Assembly (NCBI GenBank): GCA_038501625.1
Contig: JAZAYU010000002.1
Location: 16,668,053 to 16,732,052 of the forward strand
Direction: 5' to 3'
DNA length: 64,000 nucleotides
Source: Corbicula japonica
Taxonomy: Eukaryota > Mollusca > Bivalvia > Venerida > Cyrenidae
A program made the position numbers and the translations under genes. Each line of letters opens with the position of its first letter. Position 1 is the first letter of the stretch. Of the stretch, positions 24,201-36,200 are shown one piece after another. The notes beneath the pieces were generated by a model that saw only the letters and a program-made list of their open reading frames with translations, made no database searches and was not told the origin of the DNA.

Positions 24201-27200
24201 AATCCGAGATTGCTGTAAATTAACCTGTAACTCAGATCTTTTGCATGCATTGCTTATCCTTTTTTGTGCTAAATGACTTCCAAAACCACTTTTCGATTAG
24301 TCGTGAAAAGGGAAACAGAATAATATTTTTAAGTTATTTCATCATTGCTAGTTCCACTAGTTACACTGTGTGGGACGTTTAATCACTATACAACTTCGAT
24401 GACTACGAAAATGATTCAAACCACTAACAAACATGCACTTAGTGATTCTGCTTGTAAAATTAATAGATATTTGGTTTCAATCGCAGAGTGGTTTATGATT
24501 CCTAATCCAGTTGCCCAGATTCGATTCCCAGGCGAGGACGCTACCGAAGAATTACATCAGATCAGGATTAGACGAGTTCTGGTAAGAAGCCTAGAGATAC
24601 TAGATTGAAATCCAGCCACCCTCGCCGCCTGAAAACTAGCTAGTTCTGTGATTATAAATATTTTTTGATGATTGATATTCAAACAGGCCGTAAATTGCAA
24701 AAAGTAGTTGCGTATCTTGTTGATGGAACGTTCCTATGCAGTCCACAGGGAATCGGCACATAACTTTTTTTTTCCAATCCTCTCAATCTATGCTATAATA
24801 TACGACAAGGGATTTTAGTTACTGATTTCCCTATATAAATCCATTTGGACACGGGTCCGCAACACCGATCACCACGAGTAAATCACTGTTCCCACGACTT
24901 TTGAGCGGAAATCTTTGGTTTGGTTCGAAAGAGTGAGCATAAATGATTCTCTTATCACCAGTGGTCTCTCGAAAAGTGGCCTGTAGTTCGCAGCTTAAAC
25001 AACTTTATTTCATTTTCACTCAAAGTAGCTGAAAGTCAGCCATCATTGTTTTGGGTCACCGCTGATGTCTGATTGGCTCGCGTAAAAACCTCTACCGTAC
25101 TATTACGCAATGTCCCGGCCTGTAATATATTTAGAGCGTATGAAGAGGGAAACAGCCTCGTTTTAAAAACATCCGCTTAAAGTTCCGGTTGTAATACGCA
25201 AAATTCAAACATGAACCCCGAACAAAATATTGCTTTAGAAATCGCCATCGGAGGCCACAATTTGTTATTATTAGGTACTGCTGGAACTGGCAAGTCATTT
25301 ACAGTGTGTCAAATTTATAAAAGATTATCAGAAAATGGTAAACATGTTCAGATAACATGTTCAACAGGAATAGTGTGTTCTGTCTACCAGAAGAGAAACT
25401 TGCCAGCTTGTACAGTTCACAAATTTCTTGGTCTAAGTGATGGTCGTTTTGACCCACAAGAATTAAACGTGATACACAGAAGTGCCAAGAAATATGAATA
25501 TGTGTACCATAACTTGGATGAATGTGATTGCTTAATTGTTGATGAGTGTTCAATGCTGAGTGTGAGAACATTTACTTCAATTTTAGAAGTGTGTAAGCAA
25601 AAGAACAAACCTATTCAACTCATTTTTGTTGGTGATTTCTATCAACTACCCCCAGTATCAAATACACGGTATAATGATGATGGAACTTTCTGCTTTTGCA
25701 GTGATATTTTCCAAAGAGTGTTCCCGCATAAAGTTGTTTTGAAAGAAAATATTAGAGCTGAAAATCATCAACTTCTTAATTTGATATCTGAGGTTTTTGC
25801 TGGACAAATTTCAGCAGATGGAGAAGACTTTATCCGTAGTTTAAATAGGGCACTGCCATCAAGTGTTAACAGCATCAAATTGTTCTCGAAGCATGCACTG
25901 GTTGACGATTTTAACAGAACATGTGTTCTTAATTTCCCTGGTTCGTTATATGAATTTACAGCAAATGATTCAGGGGAAACTGCAGAATTACAGATGTTGT
26001 CCGTACCGAAAACACTTTGGTTAAAAGTAGGGTGTCCTGTATTACTGATACAAAATCTCTCGGACAAACTTGTAAATGGATTGGTAGGACATGTAATCAG
26101 TATTGAAGATGGGCCTGTTGTGAAGTTCGACGATATCAACATGACATTAAGCATTCCAAAGGTTAAGTTCTCGAGTAAGTAAATTTTTATGTTAAAAAGG
26201 TTCTTGCAATCTGGGAAATAAGGGGAAATCAGATTGGCAACAGATACATATTGGTTGAAAGTTTCTCTCTAATGCATGATATTAGACATGTGAAATTACT
26301 TAGATTTGAAATGATGAACATTGCAATTGCATAACCAGTGTTGTTCATTTTTTGTTCAAAATTTTAATCTCTAACTTTAAAGAAGATATTTCATGAAAAA
26401 CTCCTATGTGTATATTTGTATAATCATGCCACCAAATCCGGGTTTGACTGACATTGAACACACTTGGTTCTACATACCATATATTGTTTAGTTTTCAGTC
26501 CTTCACAGAACAGAGACATTGCTGTACGTGAGCAGTATCCTTTAAAGGCAGCGTTTTCGCTTACCATTCACAAGGCGCAGGGCATGACATTAGAGAGGTA
26601 TAATTATATGAACTGTAATCCAACCTGCTTTAGCTGTCAGCTACATTAAGCAAACACATGCCTTTTACAGCCAGCCTGTACATAATTTTGCAAATTAACA
26701 TTTTCACCTTTTGTAAAAAACCATCTTTGTTAAGCAACCACTTCTTACCGGGCTGCTTGATGCAGGTTTTAATAATATATAGCCACTCTTTATCTTTTGT
26801 TATTTGAATGACTGTTTTTAATCAGTAATTAATATTGAATAAAAGATTTGACCAAAAGTTTAATCCATTAGTTTTTTACAGTTTCTAGTATTAAAGAACA
26901 CAAGAATTTAAAATGCATGGAATTGATGTATAATTATTACAAGTAAAGAAGATTAAAGAAAAATGAAGATTCTTATTATAAGCAATATAATAAGTACTTG
27001 TAAATTAAAAATTTTCATATATAATATTTCAGTGTTGAAGTGGACTGCAGAGAAATATTTAGGCCAGGCCAGCTGGGTGTGGCACTGTCAAGAGCAACCT
27101 CGCCCCAAGGACTACGTGTTATCAATTACCATCCTCGCTATGTTATGAAACCCTCACCACAGGTTACGGAATTCATGGTCAAGCCAACAGAGGATATTTT

Positions 27201-30200
27201 AACAGATATGACATGCTGTATGACATGGTCAAGGTATGAATAGTATTCAACACAATTACAGCTCTTTTTTTAGAAACCAGTTAACTGTTATTATCACTCC
27301 ACAAAAGTCTTTATAAGTAACAGCAGTGAAGTAATAACTGACTCCCAAGGCTTTTCAAAGGATTACTTAGCATTAAAAAGGATTAATGTCTTAACGTAAG
27401 GCTTCTGTATACAGAAATGATTACCTCGGCAATAAGCATCTTGCCTGCTGATCATGGTCTACACTGGTCATATGCTAAATGTCAGCATTCTAAAGGTTAA
27501 ATTGACTTGCGTATCTGTTGTGTCCTCATCAGCACAACTCATCAGCTCAACTCATATAGCTTTAACTAGGTCAACTGCTGTTTTTATCTTCCAGCATCAT
27601 TGAGGAACATGTTTCTGTAGGAGCTGCAAGGCAGACAGAGCTTGGTGATGATTCTTGCCTCCCTGAAAAAGAAAGGTATGAACATTCTGTAAAGGTGACT
27701 TTTAGGTTTTAAGAATCCATTTAACCCATTACTCCATGGGATATGCAAACAATTGTAGATCCAGATAATCAATCACGTCCGGATAAGGATAAGGATCTAC
27801 ACTGTTAACTTTAAGATTAATTAGGTTATCTCTGACCAACAAGCAACAAGTGTAGGTCCAAGTCAGATTACACAATATATGAACTTAGTTGACTTAAATG
27901 CAATTAACATAATAATAAGTATGTTTACATAAGGCAATACTTATTTCAACACTCTTAAGATAAGTTTTGAGGATTTAATTCTTACCTTTACAGTCTAATA
28001 ACTTTTATCTTGCTGTCTGCCTGTGCCTTATCTGATATTTTCCTTTTTCGAATTGGACTTCTCATATGGACGGCGAACGGTTTCGACATAGAACTTGATT
28101 TAGCTGCATTTGCTTTCTTGGACAGTACATTTTGTCCAACAATAATGCTGTTAATTGTTTTTTTGTATTGATATGCATTAGGATTTGTATTAGCTCCGTT
28201 ATATGTGGAGCGCTGTTGATTAAAAATGTTCTCAATTATGTCTGAGTTAACAAGACCAGGTGTCACAAATACAGTGTGACTAAGTTTCAGAACATGCTCA
28301 CACAGTGCAAGAAAGCCAGCAATACTGGAGTGAATATCCTCATGACATTGGGAAGACATTAAACATTGTGACTTTTGTTTGCTAGATAAAGTGGAGTCAT
28401 CCTCAATATATTTTTCCCAATCTGCAAACCATGAATTTACAGCCCTCAGAGTATTCAGTCTTGAATCATTAATGCCTGTGATAGGTCTCATGTCTCTAAA
28501 AATTGTCACAAGATTGGATGTTTGTTGCAACAGCTCTACGAGACCACTTAACACAATTCCTTTTTCTCCGAGACTCAGCTGATATACCTGCATAGCGTGA
28601 AGCATTTCACAGTTGAGAACATCTTCTGCTAAGTAGTTTCGCATTTTCAGTTGTTTGTCGGGATAGATATGTTCATGTGTCAACTTTCTATGGAGTTTCA
28701 AACCATTTTGTTGATCCCAATTATAAAAATCAACGAACATTTGCCAGTGTATTTGATATTTACTGGGCAATGTTAGTAACCTTGTTGAGTGTTTCAGGAT
28801 TCCACTCTTCATTATATTGTTTCTGATCTTTTTCAGTGTATGTGAAATGTCCATCATTAAAATGAGAGGCTGAGATGTGCATGGGCTGGGTGTAACAAAT
28901 GTTGCAGGTTTCTTGCCTAAACATATATGCATAAAATTTCGATTACATTGTGCCCCATCCATGCACGTAAATAAAACTTTGAAGCCAAATGTGAACAAAA
29001 TTCTCACAGCTTTCCAAAATATGCTATACAGTTCTGATGCTTGAATTGAGTCTGTCACAAAATGGGCAAACGGAAATCTGAAGCCGTTTATACCAAGAAA
29101 TAGTAATTGGAGTACATGTGTTCCTAGAACTTTGTTTCTTGAACCTTTTCTGAGTTGATTGCACATGTTTCCCTCGTCATCAAGTTCCGAAAATCCAGAG
29201 ATTTCAAGCACATCTCCATTTTTTTCTAGCTGGATGTCTTGCTGGATGCTCATTTCATCAAAAATGATGCCTCCTATTTTTTCATCTTCTGTCATCTCTC
29301 GACGACTGGCTTCGTCATACATCCATTTGATGACGGACATATCAAACCCTGGATCCTGCTTTAAGGCATTCTTATACAAAATAAGAACTGACTTCGATGG
29401 TAACACCAACATTTTACTTTCGCACATCAATTCGTAGCATTTTGGACTGCGGTTAAACAGTTGTAAGCAAATGGAGATAAAATCCTTTGACCATCTCCTA
29501 CCTTTAGGGTGGCGATTGACATTCTTCACCTGCTCTAATAGCATAGCGATCATTTCACTTGGTGCTGCAGGGAAAAGTTCCTTTAAAGTGTCAGCTTTAC
29601 TTTTATTCTCAGGAATTACATCATGGTCTGGTTGGTTTTCTTTCCCCTTATTGGAGCTCTTAAAGTAAAAAGTCATTTTCTGACAAACCCTGCATGTTCC
29701 AGCTTTGCAATTAAATGGCAGAATTTGAAGACAAGACACATGCCTGAGTGACTTAACAGTTTTCCCATTACATGTCCAGTTTTCAATGGTGTGGAACCTG
29801 CTAACAGTAATGGATTTATTAACTTCCATTCCAGAACATAAAATTAACTTGTCTGCTATAGCAAAGACAGATGAGACACTGCTTGCACTCATCTGATATT
29901 TTGAATCCACACCAATCTGGTCAAGAGACATTACTTTGCCACCAATCAATACTTCAAAAGTGCCATTTTTCTTGAAGGAGATGGTTTTTACAACACAATT
30001 TCCATTAGAAATGAAGTCACTGTCTTGCTGAAACTCTAGCTTGTCATTACTGTTTGATTTTAAAGTACAGTTTGAAGGTTTGACTTTAACAATGTCTTCA
30101 AATTCAATCTGTTCTTCACTTGTGTTTATAAGTGGCTTCAGCTTTATTCCTCTATAAACAGTGTCAAAAACTTTACCAACCCTCTTTCTAGCATGCTTAA

Positions 30201-33200
30201 TGTTTGGAAACAAACATTTAAGAGTGTCAATAAAAGAGTTCTTTGTTGCAATATTGACGAGATTCTTTTGAGAAGACTCAATGCATTCAAATCTGTACGA
30301 GTTGTAGAGGAGATTGATTTCTACTTCACCAAGCTCTTCAGACTCAAGTCTGGATAGAATCCTAAAATAATGTAAAAAATCCCATAATGAGCAATCTAGC
30401 AATGTAGTGAGCAAATGAGCATACCGTAAAACTCCTTTTAAATGCCCCCTCCCCTAGTATTTTTTTGAAAAGGGTTGGCTTATTTATTTATATAAATTAT
30501 TTTTATGTTAATATTCAATTCTAAATGATATAAGATAAAAGCTATAAGAATAATCCATTTTTGCCTAAACATAACATGGAGGAGTTTAGGGGGGGGGGGG
30601 GGCATTTATGAGTAGTTTTACGGTATTGATAAAATAAAATAGATTGACTGACCAAATGACTGGTTGACTGACAGACTTACTGAATGAATAAGTGAGTGAG
30701 TGAGTGAGTGAGTGAGTGAGTGAGTGAGTGAGTGAGTGAGTGAGTGAGTGAGTGAGTGAGATAAACAAAAATAAATATTACTTATTCAACCAATATATCT
30801 AAAAATAAGAAGATGACTGACTGACATAAAAATATTATTAAATAAATTGCTAAAACAATAAATAAAAAATATTTCTATTTTATGAAATATGGAAAATCAA
30901 AATATTAATCTGATTTTCAGTGAATCTGATGTTACACTGGATCCCGCAATAACTCAGGAAATTGAACTTGAGGAAGGTTGGGAGGATGAACTTGAGGATG
31001 AATTCAATGATGTCTTATCATCTATAATTGCTGAAGAAGAAAAGGCTGAAAATTTTGAAATTCCTGAAGGATTTATTCTTGAAGACCTTAGAAAAAGTCT
31101 GCTGATTGAAGAAGAAATCACACCATCACACAGACACATTAATGAAATAGTTTCTAGAATGAATGAAAAAAAGTTTACAAGCTTTGTTAAAAAGTTGCTT
31201 TTAAAAATGTCAGTTTTTATTAAGACCATATTAGGAACAGATTCTGAGGAAGAAGTTAGGAAGGGAATCACTGAAAAAAATCTATCTCAATTCTACCATC
31301 TTTTTCATATGTACAGTACCGGCAGTGAATATAAACTTGCATGTCTGTCATGTTTTGAAAGTGAGGGTTCATTCACGGATGACCACAGTATAGTTTGTTA
31401 CCAGATACTAGAATATGTTCGAATTTTTTATATAAGGCAGAAAGTGCAGCTCCTTCAAGTTGGTGGAGGTGGGGTATTGAGAAGATATGTTACAGATGCC
31501 TCCAAGGCAAGAGTACGTTATGTTGCCGGATATTGCATAGCAAAGCTGAGGAATAAATATGTGAAAAAGCAAAAAGCGAACATGTATTTGGTGGGAAAAG
31601 AAGGACAAGAAGTCTATTTGGAATCGAAATGTAAAGTGAACATACTTAACACATTGAAAGAAGAGGAGGAGTTCTTAAGTGAAAATTGTGTTGAACCAGA
31701 TTCCTTAATAGATATAAAAAGAAAACAAAACATTAGACATGGACTAACAAATGTGGCAGACAGTACATATGCATTTTTTATTTCTCTAACTGAAATTTCC
31801 TTAAGTGTTGTAATAAATGAAAATCTTGTTACATATGGAAAAGATATGTATAAACACTGCTACCATGATATTTATACCAACAGTGAACTTTATGAGCAAT
31901 TTTGCAGCCTTGTGACAAACAGACTATCAGCAGAAAGAAATGAAGATTTTAACTCAAATACACATGAAAACTTTGCTATTTCCAACTTTATGCAGAATTT
32001 AGTTTTAATAAGTTCTCAGATTCATGAACTATTCCAAGAAATTATCAAAAAGTATTTAAATGTGCTCCTAGCCCAGTTCAGAAAAGATGTTAAGTCTGCA
32101 AGTAAAATAGAAAAAAAAATGGCTCATAGGAAACAAATCAAGGTCTCACAAAAGGTGAAAACAAAATCTAAAAAGAGTACTGGGGCAAGTGATACAATTT
32201 CCCACAAAAAACAAAGACAAAGTAATGTAGTCACACATGAAACCGGAATAGAGGATGCTTTAACTCGGTCTTCATACACTGCTTCAGTATCCCCTCAACC
32301 ACCAATGGCAATGTCAAGACCTCCATTGAGTGATATACATTCTGATCCTGTGCCAGGACCATCTGGTATCCAGAATATACAGTCATCAGGGTTATTAGAT
32401 GACAACCAGTCAACAGAACCAAGTCCAGATAAACTCCAAGATGATTTGTGTAAGAAATGTTTAACTGAAAAAAATGATGACTGGATCCAGTGTGACTCTT
32501 GCAGTGCATGGTTTCATAGAAAGTGTTCAGGAATTAAAACTAAGAAACAGTGGGCTAAATTTTCGAAAGATGGAGTCAGTTGGTTTTGTATAGAGTGCCA
32601 GTAGAATGTTTTTGTATTTTTACAGTTCACATAATTTGTACAGCTGCTGGTATGACTTCACTTTGAACCTACCTGCTAACAAACTTTTTAAAAATGTGGT
32701 GTACTGCAATTGACAGAATTCGTGCCAATCATGTTACCCTGTGTTAATAGATCTGTAAAAAATGTTATCTCAGACAAAATGATGACTGAATCCAGAGTGA
32801 ATCTTCCTATGCATGGCTCCAAAGGTGTGCATGAATTGAAACTAGAAAACATTGTGCTAGGCCTATGAGTCCGTTTTCAGTGTAACTGGTATCATAGTAT
32901 TTTGATATCTTTACTATTCACATGACTAAGGCAAATATTGTGACTTTTACTAATATACAGTACATTTGCTGGCACTACTTTACTTTGAACTTACCAATTT
33001 ATAATCATATTTGCAAAAGTCAACTTTTGATTTTGGCGCACTTGCAATGTTTATAAATGTTATGGTGCCCTGCATATACGTTTATAGATTAAAAAACTGG
33101 GAACCACTTACCTTGTTTGACGGTATGGTGTTGACTTTTTCATTAGCCAATGAGATTTATTGATTCTTTACACACCCCCAACATCCAAAATGGCTTCCAG

Positions 33201-36200
33201 CAGTAGAAAATCCAGTGAAATAGAGAAAAGTTGTTTGTAGCTCGAGCAATAGGCCACTTTGCGAGAGACCACTGGCGGTAAGAGAATATTTTATGTTCAC
33301 TATTTCGAACCAAACCAATGATTTCCGCTCAAAAGTCGTGGGAACAGTGATTTACTCGTGGTGATCGGTGTTGCGGACCCGTGTCCAAATGGATTTATAT
33401 AGGGAAATCAGTAACTAAAACCCCTTGTCGTATATTATAGTATAGATTGAGAGGATTGGGAAAAAAGTTATGTGCCGATTCCCTGTGATGCAGTCCAGCG
33501 CCTGTGTTTTAAATGATAAACTGAGCGCCGCACAGTATGTATGCCTGTCACCCATACACGACCCTGGTAGGCATCGAACTCACAACGGTGAGGAGCAAGT
33601 TATTCTAGGTCGGAGACCTTAACCTTTTTTTTTCTTTCCACACAAATAGGCATCGGTAGTGGTAATCCCTGAAGCTTGGATCAATTCCGTCTAATTGCGG
33701 TCAAAATACCTGCACGTACGGACGCATGCACGGACGGGTGCCATTACTCCTCCGATGCCTATCGATGGAGATAATTGAGTGTACCATAGAGGTTTGGGTC
33801 GGGGGTCCTTATTCTATAGGGGGTCACATTTCTACGTGAGGGGTCATTTTTCTACGTGTGAGGAGTCATAATATTATGACCCCCCCCCCCCCAGTCATAA
33901 TATTATGACCGCGGAGTCAATATTTTATATAAAATAATGACCGGGGGGTCATTATTCTATGGGGGTCACTTTACAACGTTACACCGGCCCTGGCAAACAA
34001 CCCTACGAAAGCTTGCCGATTAGCTACGTCACGTAAAATTATTCCTGGAGGAGCCAAACCTGTACGGTGAATGACATGCAAAGTTCTTAAGCACTATGCC
34101 ACAAAGGCCCTTAGAGACGACATACACTTGATCAACATGCTGTTCATGGATATACTCCCGACTTACCTGTTACGTACGGCGGTCCTTCGAGTTTAACAAC
34201 CTCAGTGGAACCAAACACAAGATCAGCAGCCAAGAAGGCTATCGCGCCCCAAGCTGCTGCATAGGAGAACCTGTTTGACTTGCCGAGAATGTCCATTGGG
34301 CTGCATTGAGACAAAGCATATTAACTAAATATATACTCAACAAAAAAAGAAACCTGACACTGTAACTTTGAATAAGTATGAGGTGCATATTCAAAATCTA
34401 TATATTTTTGCACCATCCAAAAGAAAATAACCACTGAATCACTTGTTTCATGCACCAAAAATATCAAAATGCATAATTAAGTTCAAAACATGCACAATTT
34501 TTATTACATACCACAATTCAATTAGCTTTAAATCTGATTCCAGGAAAATACACCGATATAAAGTGTCAGGTTTCTATTTTTGTTGAGTATATTTAAACGA
34601 AAATCATTGGTTCATATTATTGCCAGATAAGAATTTCTGCTACTGAGCCAATTATTAATTTTTCTACTTTGCATTGAATTAAAATATGAATTTCTATCGC
34701 AAATTCTAATTATTAAATGTCTATCTGATAACATTCAGTTGGGTTCAATATATTCTGATTCTTAATGAAAAACCCAGTCCGGATAACATTATACTAAAAT
34801 ATTTTGCCTGTAGGAAGAGTTCAGAATGTCTGTCTGTAAAGCATCATGATCATTGCAGGTTTTAAACAAACGTTCCTACTTCATAATAGACACCTTGCAG
34901 TTAACAAAAGTATGGTACACATAAACTGTTTATATTATATTGCTTACAACACAGCACCCGGACGACCCCAGAAACATGTTAACCATTTGTTTTTCCTCGA
35001 CATGGTACACGCTAATAACAACATCATAGCGAACTGAAGTGGAAGAATGATAAACATGTATGGGAATAAGAAAAAATGAAATATAAAATTCAAAAGTATA
35101 AGATTGAATCATAGTCTGACGAAGTAAACAGTAATGTTGCATAAAGCTCCGTAGAATTCAAGCAAAACAATAAGAAAACAGAAATCATGAATAAAAATAA
35201 GAAAAGTGTATGGCATCAGTTCACAAAGAAAGCAGTATAGAAGCATTCGAGCGCAAAATTAGGAAAACAGTAGAACTGAATTAGAACACCGTAGACTTGA
35301 ATAAGAAAACAGTATACATGAAAAAGAAACGTTTAAGACATAAAAAAAGTAAAAAAAAAAGGTGAAAATAAGCATATCAGGAATCGTCACACTCACAAAA
35401 CACAGCTTCCTCACGCAGCGAAAAAGGAGAGAGGAAAAGAGAGCATAATGAGAGTATGTCAAATGTCAAATTCAAATAAGACGCCACAAACAATTAACGA
35501 AAAGTGAACCCTTGGGGTTATCGCTTCGGAATGGTCATTGGCAAAACAAATTGCCACTGGGGTTTAAACCAGGTTCTCGGGTGCACCAACCTCACACTTG
35601 TCCCAACAGGTTCTCATATCACAAAACAAGTACAGATTTCCCTATAAACATTCATAAACTCTTAAACCCCTGACACTGTCGTGCAACCAAAACGGTAAGC
35701 AAAATGATCAACTGTAGATGAGTTAATCACTACGTAAAGTAGCATTTAAGCACAAAAATAAGAAATTAGTAGACATGAATAAGACAACAATAGACATGAA
35801 AAAGACAACAGAAAAGTATATGGCATGAAAAAGAAAACGGTACATTAGCATTCAAGCACAATAACAAGAAAACAGTAAAGTAACATTCAAGCACAAGAAT
35901 AAGTAAACTGTAGAAATGAATAGGAAAAGATACAAATAAACAACACAACAGTAGACATAAAAAAGAAAACAGTAGACAAGAATTATACACAGTTATTAAG
36001 TATACAATGAAGAGATATGAAACATTTAAGTCAGCGAAAAAAACAACGCAACATTTAATGTCATTAATAAGAAAACAATAATGTAATATCGAGTTCTAGC
36101 TCGGGTCGCGAAGCGACCCGAGCGTTAAGCTCGTCTTAAGGTCGCAGGAATGCCCATTCACTAGCTAAAAAAACGATGTCCTTCCGTTTGCTCTGGTTAC

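Larger units (their letters stand above)
24744..33487. mobile_element. Large P-superfamily-like DNA transposon carrying helicase, transposase and PHD genes
   Basis: 8,744 bp, bounded by terminal inverted repeats of about 270 bp (left 24744-25020, right 33214-33487) beginning CACAGGGAATCGGCA. The arms are about 90% identical by eye over the first 240 bp. It is flanked by a perfect 8-bp duplication, ATGCAGTC. Genes: helicase on plus at 25211-27712, transposase on minus at 33143-27988, PHD protein on plus at 30889-32604. The helicase and transposase genes start 467 and 344 bp inside the ends and converge. All three reading frames are open. The element sits in intron 4 of the STRA6-like gene and seems young and possibly still mobile. 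It looks like a new P-type lineage; I know no described family with this gene set. Confidence 0.9.

Noticed and set aside
26497..26510. TTTTCAG acceptor for helicase exon 2
   Set aside because: Looks stronger, but joining there breaks the frame; the TTTAG seven bases upstream keeps it.
27978..28150. Possible extra helicase exon after TTACCTTTACAG
   Set aside because: It would be in phase from the GTATGA donor at 27676 but would overlap the transposase C terminus antisense and encode no conserved helicase region; reading through to the stop at 27710 is simpler. RNA data could overturn this.
30586..30768. 60-codon ORF of LTHS repeats
   Set aside because: Pure translation of the (GAGT)n microsatellite.
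32231..32509. Minus ORF within the PHD gene
   Set aside because: Shadow of a strongly supported gene on the other strand, with no domain of its own.
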